In this document: piece by piece, positions 1 to 7,260 of the stretch
Numbering within the stretch: position 1 is the first letter of the stretch
Layout of the letters: every line of letters starts with the position of its first letter
Source of the DNA: a bacterium
Lineage (GTDB): Bacteria > SM23-31 > JAUVVT01
Assembly (NCBI GenBank): GCA_030604505.1
Contig: JAUVVT010000028.1
Location: 1 to 10,089 of the forward strand
Direction: 5' to 3'
DNA: 10,089 bases
Translations under genes and position numbers: made by a program
Notes under the pieces: model-generated
What the model was told of the DNA's origin: nothing
Database searches by the model: none
Seen by the model: the letters and a program-made list of their open reading frames with translations, nothing else

Positions 1-20
1 AATTATTTGGCTTTTTTGGT

Positions 21-2342
21 ATGAAATTTTTTTTAACATTTTTTGCTATTTTATTTTTTTGTTTTACTATTTCAGTTTTGCCGCAGCACTCGGAGAACAA
101 AGCCGCGGTTGAGCTTTACAAAAAAGCCGAGAAATATTATGAGGAAGGAGAGATTAAAAAAGCGATTGAAGCATTAAAGAGTTTGCTGAAATTAGATAAT
201 AATTTTTCTGATGCAAGAAATAAACTTGCTGAGATATATATGGACCATGAGAGTGCAGTGGTCAGATTGAAAGCCGAAAGAGAACTGAAGAAAGCCTTAT
301 TGAATGCCCCGGAGAACTTTGAATACCGTTTTAATTTAGCAAAAACTTATCTTAAACGTGGTTTTACCTATAATGCAAGAAAATACTTTGAATTTTTGAC
401 TAATGAATATCCAAAAAATACGGAAATTTTATTGAACATTGGAAATATTTATATCTCGGACCTTGAAAAGTATAAAGATAGTTATGCGATGGGTCCTTAT
501 CGCATGGCTCCGTTTTATGATAATAATCTATATTCTTACATCAGTGAATATGGAATGGAAAGAGAATTTACTGAATTTGACATAATTTCCGGAATTACCC
601 TGGACGGAACAATTCCTTCAATGTCGTACGGTATAAAGGAATTAATTGAAGACCGCATTTCTTCTAATACAATGGGGATTAGCTTTGCCAAGTGGGCTAA
701 CGAAGACTATAAAAAAGCAGTCAATACATTCAATAAATTAATCAATATTGAGCCGGAACACAGAGATGCTCATTTTAAGTTAAGCATACTTGCGTATGAT
801 AATCACGACCTTGACGGGTTTATTTATCACCAGAGGAAGATTATCGAGAATAATCCGAATGATAAAAACGCCCATCTTTTTCTGGGATTAGGTTTGCATG
901 AAATGAATCGAAGTAATGATGATTATGATGAATTCAATTTAGCCAGAAGATTAATGAATGATGATGAAAGAGAGGTTTTTGAATCATTAGAGTATATTCT
1001 TCCTGAGGATGAAAAGGAAGAATATGAACAGATGGGCGAGACAGAACGGGAAAAATTTGCTAATAAATACTGGAAAAGTAAAGACCCGTTATTTTTAACG
1101 GAAATCAGCGAAAGAATGCTCGAACATTACTGCAGGGTTGCTTATTCAAACCTTAAGTTCGGTGTCCCTAAAATGGAGATTGACGGCTGGGAATCAGACC
1201 GCGGAAGAATATATGTCCGTTACGGAAAACCTGATTACGAGATAAAAATCAGACCTGAGCTGGAGCTAAACGGACCAAAAGGGGGATTTAATTTCTCTCT
1301 TGTCTGGTATTATCCAAAGTATACTTTTGTCTTTGCTGACCCATATTCAACGGGTGAATTCAGATTTTCCGATGGTTCATCCGGTTCAAGGTTTCCAAGA
1401 ATTGCTTTTCAGCAGGTGGAAGAAGATTTAAAAAAGGTATATCCCGAAAACTATGACCACGATTACGGGGGAGAGTTATTTGCATTTAATCATTATACTG
1501 CCGGCTTTAGGGGTGAGAATGGCAATACACAGATGGAGGTTTATTATGCAGTTCCGCAGAATTGCCTCCGGTATAATCCTCGAAAAGGAAGATTCGTTGC
1601 GGAGGTAAAAGAAGGATTCTTTTTCTTTGATGATGAATGGAACGATATGAAGAGAGATATAACTGTTAATGAATTTTACTCCGATGATTATCCTGATTCT
1701 ACACGTTTATTTCATATTGTCAGACAGAATAATATTGAAGTAGAACCGGGGGATTATTTGTTTGCAATCGAGATACAGGATCAATCTTCAAAAAACATCG
1801 GGAGAAAAAGAGATAAAATTTCTGTTGAATCTTTTAAATCGGACAGTCTGAAATTAAGCGATATTATCTTGGCAGTTACAATTGATTCGATATCAAAAGA
1901 ATCTGAATTTACCTCACGGGGATTTGAGATTATACCCAATCCCTCAAGGCATTATTTAATGGGAGAACCTCTGTATATTTATTATGAAATATATAACCTA
2001 AAACTTGGTCCACCTGGTCTTACAAATTATACGGTTGAGTATAAAATTAATAGATTAAAAAAGAAGAGGTCGGCATTTATACGGTTATTTTCGGGGATAG
2101 GAAGATTATTGGGGATAGAGGGCAAAAAAGAAGAAATCTCAACGTTGTATTCCTTCAGTGATGTAAATCCTGTTGAAAAGCAGTATCTTACAATAAATAT
2201 GGAGACAGACGAACCGGGATTGTATCATTTGAGTTTATCAGTAAATGATTTGAATTCAGGTCAAAAAGTCTCTAAAGAAAGAACTGTATTTATTACTAAT
2301 AATGTTGTAAATTATATTTATTATAGAGATTCACAGAACTAA
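21..2342 (+). CDS. Secreted TPR and GWxTD-domain protein
   Basis: 773-residue predicted exported protein. Residues 1-21 form a signal peptide (MKFF followed by a long Phe/Leu/Ile-rich core), so it should act outside the cytoplasm. TPR-like helix pairs occupy about 27-147 and 225-300, with pairs such as AEKYYEEGEIKKAIEAL and the following NFSDARNKLAEIY. The signature GWESDRGRIYVRYGKPD at 389-405 is the core of the GWxTD domain, here with Ser where the family name has Thr. The C-terminal part (about 490-773) is rich in beta-strand patterns such as YFAIEIQD-type and GLYHLSLSV segments, suggesting beta-sandwich domains. The biochemical role of GWxTD proteins is not established; the family is typical of Bacteroidota-related and Acidobacterial genomes. 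The frame is open to the left edge, so a start further upstream is possible, but Met at 21 gives the proper signal peptide. A functional link to the hyp genes is not evident. Confidence 0.88.
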   Translation: MKFFLTFFAILFFCFTISVLPQHSENKAAVELYKKAEKYYEEGEIKKAIEALKSLLKLDNNFSDARNKLAEIYMDHESAVVRLKAERELKKALLNAPENFEYRFNLAKTYLKRGFTYNARKYFEFLTNEYPKNTEILLNIGNIYISDLEKYKDSYAMGPYRMAPFYDNNLYSYISEYGMEREFTEFDIISGITLDGTIPSMSYGIKELIEDRISSNTMGISFAKWANEDYKKAVNTFNKLINIEPEHRDAHFKLSILAYDNHDLDGFIYHQRKIIENNPNDKNAHLFLGLGLHEMNRSNDDYDEFNLARRLMNDDEREVFESLEYILPEDEKEEYEQMGETEREKFANKYWKSKDPLFLTEISERMLEHYCRVAYSNLKFGVPKMEIDGWESDRGRIYVRYGKPDYEIKIRPELELNGPKGGFNFSLVWYYPKYTFVFADPYSTGEFRFSDGSSGSRFPRIAFQQVEEDLKKVYPENYDHDYGGELFAFNHYTAGFRGENGNTQMEVYYAVPQNCLRYNPRKGRFVAEVKEGFFFFDDEWNDMKRDITVNEFYSDDYPDSTRLFHIVRQNNIEVEPGDYLFAIEIQDQSSKNIGRKRDKISVESFKSDSLKLSDIILAVTIDSISKESEFTSRGFEIIPNPSRHYLMGEPLYIYYEIYNLKLGPPGLTNYTVEYKINRLKKKRSAFIRLFSGIGRLLGIEGKKEEISTLYSFSDVNPVEKQYLTINMETDEPGLYHLSLSVNDLNSGQKVSKERTVFITNNVVNYIYYRDSQN

Positions 2343-2363
2343 TTTTTCAAAATGGATTGTTTT

Positions 2364-2390
2364 CTATCGGAATTACCAGATAGCAATTTT
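2364..2390 (+). terminator. Weak intrinsic terminator-like hairpin after the GWxTD gene
   Basis: CTATCGG (2364-2370) can pair with CCAGATAG (2376-2383) around an AATTA loop with one bulged A, followed by CAATTTTTATTAT. The stem is short and AT-rich, so termination is plausible but weak. It lies 22 bases after the stop codon, which fits separation of this gene from the hyp operon. Confidence 0.35.
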
Positions 2391-2425
2391 TATTATCATT
2401 ATATTATTACATAAAATATATTATA

Positions 2426-2448
2426 TATTTAAAGAAATACTTTAAATA
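2426..2448. promoter_or_regulatory. Perfect 9-bp-arm palindrome upstream of hypA
   Basis: TATTTAAAG (2426-2434) and CTTTAAATA (2440-2448) are exact reverse complements around AAATA. The element ends 27 bases before the hypA start, inside an extremely AT-rich stretch (2391-2448) where the operon promoter would be expected. It could be an operator for a dimeric regulator or a hairpin in the leader RNA. It does not match the NikR or FNR/CRP consensus that I know. Such AT-rich palindromes also arise by chance, so the call is tentative. Confidence 0.35.
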
Positions 2449-2475
2449 CTGCCGATGGGTATATAGCTAAAGACA

Positions 2476-2817
2476 ATGCATGAATTCGGTATTGCACAAA
2501 ACATATTTGATGCGGTTTCAAAAGAGATAGAAAAAAGAGAAGTATCAAAAGTTATTTCAATAAAACTTGAAGTGGGTAAACTTACGGCGATTGTACCTTC
2601 AGCACTGGAATTCTGCTTTGAGTCTCTTGCTGAAGGAACACCATTGGATGGTGTAAAGCTTACATTTATAGATATACCATTAAAAATGAAGTGCAAAAAA
2701 TGCGGTAATATTTACGAAGTTGAAGATTATTATTGCATCTGCACTGAATGCAGCAGTATTGAATATGAACTTATTTCAGGTGATGAATTAATAATTAAAC
2801 AAATCGAGGTGGAATAA
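2476..2817 (+). CDS. hypA: Hydrogenase nickel-insertion protein HypA
   Basis: 113 residues, the usual HypA length. HypA is the nickel metallochaperone that works with the GTPase HypB to load Ni into the large subunit of [NiFe] hydrogenase after the iron site is built. The N-terminus MHEFGIAQNI carries the conserved Met1-His2-Glu3 nickel-binding start, which also fixes the start codon. The zinc domain has Cys73-x2-Cys76 and Cys89-x2-Cys92 (an extra Cys at 87), matching the family's structural Zn site. No clear Shine-Dalgarno sequence precedes the start (AAAGACA only). It is the first gene of the hyp operon and its stop codon is directly followed by the hypB ATG. Confidence 0.96.
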   Translation: MHEFGIAQNIFDAVSKEIEKREVSKVISIKLEVGKLTAIVPSALEFCFESLAEGTPLDGVKLTFIDIPLKMKCKKCGNIYEVEDYYCICTECSSIEYELISGDELIIKQIEVE

Positions 2818-3465
2818 ATGAAAGTTATTGAATTAGAAAAAAAGGTTCTAAAACGAAATGATGAGATAGCGGAAGAAATTAGGGAATTATATAAACAAAA
2901 GGGTATATTTACTATTAATCTTGTGAGTTCACCCGGAGCAGGTAAAACATCAATCCTTGAGAATATATGTCAGAGATTGGAAAGTAAGGTTAACATTGGC
3001 ATTATAGTAGGAGATGTTGAAACGGAAAATGATGCGAAAAGACTGAGTAAATTTAATGTGCAGACAGTTCAGATTATTACTAACGGTGCCTGTCATCTGG
3101 ATGCCAAAATGGTAAAGAATGCGATGGAAAAGATAGACCTTGATAAACTTGATATACTTTTCATTGAAAATGTGGGGAATCTCGTCTGCCCTACAAATTA
3201 TGACCTTGGCGAAGAGATGAGAATTGTTATTGTAAGCACGACAGAAGGAGATGATAAACCGCTTAAATATCCCCCGATGTTCCATTCTGCGGATGTCGCT
3301 GTTATTAACAAAATAGACCTTCTTCCTAATCTGCCGAGTAATATCGATGAAATGAAAAAGAATCTGTTAAAAATTAAGCCGGGTTTAAAAATTCTTGAAA
3401 CATCTGCGTATAAAGGAACCGGTATCGACGCTTTATGCGACTTACTTCTTTTGAAAAAGAAGTAA
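2818..3465 (+). CDS. hypB: Hydrogenase nickel-incorporation GTPase HypB
   Basis: 215-residue SIMIBI-class GTPase that supplies nickel and GTP-driven control for HypA-dependent Ni insertion. The Walker A motif SSPGAGKT is at 37-44 (Lys43), GDVET at 65-69, IENVGNLVCP at 116-125, and the guanine-specificity motif NKID at 164-167. The metal site at the GTPase dimer interface is present: Cys92-His93 and Cys124. The protein lacks both the N-terminal CxxCGC nickel site of the E. coli protein and a His-rich storage stretch, so it looks like a minimal HypB. The start abuts the hypA stop, with a good Shine-Dalgarno GAGGTGG at 2806-2812 inside the end of hypA, suggesting translational coupling. The last seven residues (LLLLKKK, 209-215) and the stop codon are encoded by the palindromic element at 3441-3466, so the original C-terminus appears to have been replaced or extended. 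Confidence 0.96.
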   Translation: MKVIELEKKVLKRNDEIAEEIRELYKQKGIFTINLVSSPGAGKTSILENICQRLESKVNIGIIVGDVETENDAKRLSKFNVQTVQIITNGACHLDAKMVKNAMEKIDLDKLDILFIENVGNLVCPTNYDLGEEMRIVIVSTTEGDDKPLKYPPMFHSADVAVINKIDLLPNLPSNIDEMKKNLLKIKPGLKILETSAYKGTGIDALCDLLLLKKK

Positions 3466-3466
3466 G
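3441..3466. repeat. Palindromic element copy 1, overlapping the hypB stop
   Basis: Perfect inverted repeat: CTTACTTCTTTT (3441-3452), loop GA, AAAAGAAGTAAG (3455-3466). It encodes the LLLLKKK tail of HypB and supplies its TAA. Very similar palindromes lie at 5817-5844 and 7183-7208, each at the 3' end of another hyp gene. This indicates a dispersed repeat family rather than gene-specific structure. Confidence 0.85.
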
Positions 3467-3468
3467 CA

Positions 3469-3494
3469 GACACCTTTTTTGGAAAAAAGGTGTC
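3469..3494. repeat. Second hairpin of the hypB-hypF spacer
   Basis: Perfect inverted repeat with 12-bp arms: GACACCTTTTTT (3469-3480), GG, AAAAAAGGTGTC (3483-3494). It starts two bases after the hypB-end palindrome. It is followed by CCCAAAAAACTT rather than a T-tract, so it is not a classical terminator for + strand transcripts. Confidence 0.8.
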
Positions 3495-3511
3495 CCAAAA
3501 AACTTAAACCT

Positions 3512-3539
3512 AAATTTTTCCTCATTCGAGGAAAAATTT
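3512..3539. repeat. Third hairpin, just upstream of hypF
   Basis: Perfect inverted repeat with 12-bp arms and a 4-base loop: AAATTTTTCCTC (3512-3523), ATTC, GAGGAAAAATTT (3528-3539). It ends 14 bases before the hypF ATG and is followed by TATTT. In mRNA it could limit access to the hypF start or attenuate transcription. With the two hairpins before it, it forms a composite element of about 100 bp filling the hypB-hypF gap. Confidence 0.75.
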
Positions 3540-3553
3540 TATTTAAAGTAAAT

Positions 3554-5863
3554 ATGAAAAAAAGACTAAAAATTGATATAAATGGTTTGGTACAGGGTGT
3601 TGGATTCAGGCCGTTCATTTATAATATTGCAGTAAAAAACAGATTGAATGGCTATGTATTGAATAATACAGCAGGTGTAGAAATAGATATAGAAGGAGAA
3701 GAGAAAGATATTGATTATTTTCTGAAATCGATTGAAAATGAGTGTCCTCCTCTTGCAGTTATAACCGATGTTAAAGCCGCTGAAAAATCTTTGAATCTTT
3801 TTAAGGAGTTCAGGATTGAGAAAAGTGTGGCGGCAGCAAGCCGCAAAACTCTCACTTCTCCAGATGTATCGATATGTAATGACTGCCTAAGAGAGCTTTT
3901 TGACCCAGATGACAGAAGGTATAAATATCCTTTTATCACTTGCACAAACTGCGGTCCCAGACTTACAATAATTTCTGATATTCCGTATGATAGAATAAAT
4001 ACAACAATGAGTGCGTTTCAGATGTGTTCCGAATGTAAAGCAGAATATGAAAATCCCGTCGACCGGCGGTTTCATGCCCAAACGAATGCTTGTTTTAAGT
4101 GCGGTCCTCTTGTTTATCTTGCTGATTCCACTGGAAATATTATTGAAAACAAAAAAGCAATAGAAAAAGCAGTTGAATTATTGAAGAAAGGTAAAATAAT
4201 TGCTGTAAAGGGTCTGGGCGGATTTCATATGTTATGTGACGCTCAAAATGACAAGACAGTTTTAAGATTGAGAAAAAGAAAATTGAGAGAGGAAAAACCT
4301 TTTGCAATTTTAGCAGATAATCCTAAATTAGTTTCAGAATTTGCTTTCGTATCAGAAGAAGAAGAAAAACTTTTGCTTTCTCATCAAAGGCCAATTGTTC
4401 TTCTACGAAAGAAAAACAAAAACAAACTTTCAAAATTCGTCGCTCCTAAGAACAATTATTTTGGTGTGCTGCTTCCATATACACCGCTTCATTATCTTAT
4501 AATGCGTAACAATTTTGATGTTCTTGTTGATACCAGCGGTAATTTGAGTGATGAACCTATTGCAATTGACAATAATGAAGCAGTAAAGAGATTATCTGGA
4601 GTGGCTGATTACTTTCTTCTGCATAATAGGGATATATTTGTGCGTGCGGATGACTCGGTATATATGGTTTTTGATAAAAATCCCTATCCGGTGAGGAGAG
4701 CGAGAGGATATGTTCCATATCCTATTCATTTAAACAAAAATTATCAAAGTGTGCTTGCATGCGGAGGCGGATTAAAAAGCACATTCTGTTTGATTAAAGG
4801 TGAAAATGCCTTTTTAAGCCAGCATATTGGTGACCTTGATAATCTTCAAACATTTAAATTTTATCAAAAATCTATTGACCATCTTAAAAAGATAATTGAT
4901 GTAAAACCGGAAATTATTGCTTATGACCTTCATCCCGATTATCTAAGTACAAAATATGCTCTTGAAATCAAAAATATAAAAAAAATTGCAGTCCAGCATC
5001 ACCATGCACATATCGGAAGTTGTATGGTAGAAAACGGGGTTTCGGAGAAGGTAATCGGTCTGGCATTTGATGGCACAGGATATGGGACCGATGGGAATAT
5101 TTGGGGTGGTGAAGTTTTGCTTGCGGATTTAATTGAGTTTGAAAGATTGGCTTATTTTGATTATATTCCTATGCCGTCAGGTGAAAAAGCGATAAAAGAA
5201 CCCTGGCGAATGGGTTTAAGCTATCTGCATAAAGTTTTTGGTGATGAAGTTTGGAAAATTGATATTGATTTTATCAAAAATATTGATAAAAATATAAGCA
5301 AACTTTTAATCAGAATGATAAATGAAGGATTAAATTCTCCCTTAACATCAAGTCTTGGACGGTTTTTCGATGGTGTATCTGCTATTATCGGAGTTAGAAA
5401 TACTGCAAATTACGAAGGACAGGCTGCTGTTGAACTTGAAAATATTATAGATGAGAACAAAGAATACAATACTTATCTTTATAAAATTAAAAATGAAAAT
5501 AAAAGATATATTATAATGCACGATGAAATAATCAAGGGTATAGTTGAAGATTTAATGAATAATGTCGGTAAAGGAATAATAAGTTATAAATTTCATAAAA
5601 CCATAGTAAAAATCTTTTCTGAAGTTTGTGAAAAAATAAGGAATGAAAGAAATATAAATGTTGCTGCCTTGAGCGGCGGTTGTTTTCAGAATCTTTTTCT
5701 CTTAAAGAATCTGAAAAACATCTTAACTGAAAAGGGCTTCAGAGTGCTTCATCATACGAAGGTCCCGACTAATGACGGAGGTATTTCTCTGGGACAAGCT
5801 GCTGTTGCAGCCTCAACTTACTTTCTTTTGAAAAAGAAAGTAAGCAAAGAAAACGTACTGTAA
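3554..5863 (+). CDS. hypF: Carbamoyltransferase HypF
   Basis: 769 residues from ATG 3554. HypF uses carbamoyl phosphate and ATP to carbamoylate the C-terminal Cys of HypE, the first step in making the cyanide ligands. Domains in order: acylphosphatase (1-90) with LVQGVGFRPF, catalytic Arg19 and probable Asn37; two zinc fingers, C108-x2-C111-x18-C130-x2-C133 and C158-x2-C161-x18-C180-x2-C183; a YrdC/Sua5-like domain (about 190-390, KGLGGFH at 219-225); and a Kae1-like domain with metal-binding QHHHAH at 481-486, DGTGYGTDG from 506 and LSGGCFQN at 706-713. The frame extends upstream to a TTG at 3479, but those 25 codons only translate the hairpin repeats, and the acylphosphatase domain begins properly at MKKRLKIDINGLVQG. 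No strong Shine-Dalgarno sequence is visible. The C-terminal 14 residues, from Tyr756 (YFLLKKKVSKENVL), come from repeat copy 2 and lie beyond the family's usual DGGISLGQA ending. Confidence 0.96.
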   Translation: MKKRLKIDINGLVQGVGFRPFIYNIAVKNRLNGYVLNNTAGVEIDIEGEEKDIDYFLKSIENECPPLAVITDVKAAEKSLNLFKEFRIEKSVAAASRKTLTSPDVSICNDCLRELFDPDDRRYKYPFITCTNCGPRLTIISDIPYDRINTTMSAFQMCSECKAEYENPVDRRFHAQTNACFKCGPLVYLADSTGNIIENKKAIEKAVELLKKGKIIAVKGLGGFHMLCDAQNDKTVLRLRKRKLREEKPFAILADNPKLVSEFAFVSEEEEKLLLSHQRPIVLLRKKNKNKLSKFVAPKNNYFGVLLPYTPLHYLIMRNNFDVLVDTSGNLSDEPIAIDNNEAVKRLSGVADYFLLHNRDIFVRADDSVYMVFDKNPYPVRRARGYVPYPIHLNKNYQSVLACGGGLKSTFCLIKGENAFLSQHIGDLDNLQTFKFYQKSIDHLKKIIDVKPEIIAYDLHPDYLSTKYALEIKNIKKIAVQHHHAHIGSCMVENGVSEKVIGLAFDGTGYGTDGNIWGGEVLLADLIEFERLAYFDYIPMPSGEKAIKEPWRMGLSYLHKVFGDEVWKIDIDFIKNIDKNISKLLIRMINEGLNSPLTSSLGRFFDGVSAIIGVRNTANYEGQAAVELENIIDENKEYNTYLYKIKNENKRYIIMHDEIIKGIVEDLMNNVGKGIISYKFHKTIVKIFSEVCEKIRNERNINVAALSGGCFQNLFLLKNLKNILTEKGFRVLHHTKVPTNDGGISLGQAAVAASTYFLLKKKVSKENVL
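5817..5844. repeat. Palindromic element copy 2, inside the hypF 3' end
   Basis: Perfect inverted repeat with 13-bp arms: CTTACTTTCTTTT (5817-5829), GA, AAAAGAAAGTAAG (5832-5844). It is wholly within the hypF reading frame and encodes the TYFLLKKKVS part of the C-terminus; the stop codon comes 17 bases later. Compared with copy 1, each arm is longer by one base. The element may extend to about 5868, where GTAAAATTT recurs as in copy 3. Confidence 0.85.
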
Positions 5864-5880
5864 AATTTTAAGGAGAAGTT

Positions 5881-6099
5881 ATGTGTATTGCTGTTCCGAT
5901 GAAGTTGTTAAAAATAGATGGTGATACCGGGAGTGCAGAATTGGGTGGAATTGTGAAAGAAGTTTCATTATCGCTTCTTGATGAAGTAAAAGTTGGCGAT
6001 TATGTTCTTATCCATGCAGGTTTTGCGATTCAAAAGCTCGATGAAAAAGAAGCATTAGATACAATTTCATTATTAAATGAATTGGGGGGAAATGACTGA
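5881..6099 (+). CDS. hypC: Hydrogenase maturation chaperone HypC
   Basis: 72-residue HypC/HybG/HupF-family protein, slightly short but complete. HypC forms a complex with HypD that carries iron and its CN/CO ligands, then chaperones the hydrogenase large-subunit precursor. The N-terminus MCIAVPMKLLKID has the invariant Cys2, essential for binding HypD and iron. The remainder fits the small OB-like barrel (GGIVKEVSLSLLDEVKVGDYVLIHAGFAI) with a C-terminal helix (DEKEALDTISLLNEL). A good Shine-Dalgarno AAGGAG at 5870-5875 precedes the start. The gene begins 17 bases after hypF and abuts hypD, consistent with co-expression of the two partners. Confidence 0.96.
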   Translation: MCIAVPMKLLKIDGDTGSAELGGIVKEVSLSLLDEVKVGDYVLIHAGFAIQKLDEKEALDTISLLNELGGND

Positions 6100-7182
6100 A
6101 TGAAATACATTGATGAGTTTCGCAATAAAGAGGCATCTCTATGGTTTGCCGGTAAGGTCAAAAAAATTTCTGAGAATAGGGATATTACATTGATGGAGGT
6201 GTGCGGGACTCACACTATGGCTATTTATAGATACGGTATAAAGAAAATGCTTCCTGCAAATATCAGGTTATTATCCGGTCCCGGGTGCCCGGTTTGCGTT
6301 ACTCCTGATAATTATATTGATAAAGCGATTGAATTATCCTCTAAGGAAGATGTAATAATTACCACGTTTGGTGATATGATGCATGTTCCGGGCACCGAAT
6401 CGAGTCTTGACAGGCAGAAAGCGAATGGCAGTGATATTCAGGTTGTATATTCGATTATCGATGCCTTGAAAATTGCAGAGAAAAATATTAACAAAAAGGT
6501 TATATTTTTGGGTGTTGGTTTTGAAACTACTGTTCCTACTATCGCTTCTGCAATCCTTCAGGCTAAAAAAATGAATTTAAAGAATTTTTTTGTTATAAGT
6601 GCAAATAAACTTATACCACCTGCAATGGAAGTTCTCGTAAAGGGTGAGAAGGTGAATATCGACGGATTTATTTGCCCCGCCCATGTTAGCACCATTATTG
6701 GTGCTGTTCCCTATAGATTTTTATCTGAAAAATATCATATTCCTTGTGTAATTGCAGGATTTGAACCTACGGATATTTTGCAGGCTATCTATCTAATTGT
6801 AAAGCAGATAGCTGAAAACCGTTCAGAAGTGGAAATTCAATATACAAGAGCAGTAAAAAACGAAGGGAATAAAAAAGCCCTTTCAATAATTGATAATGTA
6901 TTTGAAGATTGTGATACTGAATGGCGCGGAATTGGAGAAATTAAGAAAAGCGGTCTAAAGATTATAGATGAATTCAAGAATTTTGATGCTGAATATCTTT
7001 TCACTTTTGAATATAAACCTGTCAAAAAAAATCTGGGATGTATATGCGGTAATGTTTTACAGGGTATAAATACACCTGATGAATGTAAGTTATTCAGAAA
7101 GGTTTGCACACCAGAATCTCCTGTAGGTCCCTGTATGGTTTCAAGTGAAGGAACCTGTGCTGCATATTATAAATATACTTAA
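6100..7182 (+). CDS. hypD: Hydrogenase maturation iron-sulfur protein HypD
   Basis: 360 residues, near the usual 370. HypD is the scaffold on which Fe(CN)2CO is assembled with HypC; it receives cyanide from HypE. Conserved motifs are present: CGTH at 35-38, GPGCPVC at 60-66 (Cys63, Cys66), TTFGDMMHVPG at 88-98 and GFEPTDIL at 220-227. The C-terminal region has Cys314, Cys316, Cys329, Cys336, Cys345 and Cys353, in the family pattern that holds the [4Fe-4S] cluster (CxCG...CTPESPVGPCMVSSEG). The start directly follows the hypC TGA, with a G-rich ribosome binding site (GGGGGGA, 6084-6090) inside hypC. The C-terminus KYT is normal; here the palindrome begins at the first base after the stop instead of within the gene. 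Confidence 0.97.
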   Translation: MKYIDEFRNKEASLWFAGKVKKISENRDITLMEVCGTHTMAIYRYGIKKMLPANIRLLSGPGCPVCVTPDNYIDKAIELSSKEDVIITTFGDMMHVPGTESSLDRQKANGSDIQVVYSIIDALKIAEKNINKKVIFLGVGFETTVPTIASAILQAKKMNLKNFFVISANKLIPPAMEVLVKGEKVNIDGFICPAHVSTIIGAVPYRFLSEKYHIPCVIAGFEPTDILQAIYLIVKQIAENRSEVEIQYTRAVKNEGNKKALSIIDNVFEDCDTEWRGIGEIKKSGLKIIDEFKNFDAEYLFTFEYKPVKKNLGCICGNVLQGINTPDECKLFRKVCTPESPVGPCMVSSEGTCAAYYKYT

Positions 7183-7208
7183 CTTACTTCTTTTCCAAAA
7201 GGAGTAAG
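7183..7208. repeat. Palindromic element copy 3, directly after hypD
   Basis: CTTACTTCTTTT (7183-7194), CC, AAAAGGAGTAAG (7197-7208): 12-bp arms with one mismatch, which would be a G-U wobble in RNA. It begins at the base after the hypD stop. The downstream flank GTAAGCAA...AAAA...GTAAAATTT (to 7243) resembles the flank of copy 2. It might serve as a 3' mRNA hairpin, but lacks a T-tract. Confidence 0.8.
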
Positions 7209-7260
7209 CAATCAAAAGGACAAACTTCTGACGAGTAAAATTTATTGGTGAATTGTTTAT

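Noticed and set aside
48..62. Possible lipobox (LFFC) in the GWxTD protein signal peptide
   Set aside because: The Cys is in the middle of the hydrophobic core, near residue 14, and lacks the usual small residue before it; an ordinary signal peptide fits better.
2442..2696. Minus-strand frame of 84 codons opposite hypA
   Set aside because: Antisense to a well-conserved gene with no motif of its own.
3479..3553. Upstream extension of hypF to a TTG start
   Set aside because: The 25 extra codons only translate hairpin repeats; the acylphosphatase domain begins normally at ATG 3554.
3441..7208. Spaced palindromes as a CRISPR array
   Set aside because: Copies are about 1.3-2.4 kb apart with genes between them and no short unique spacers.
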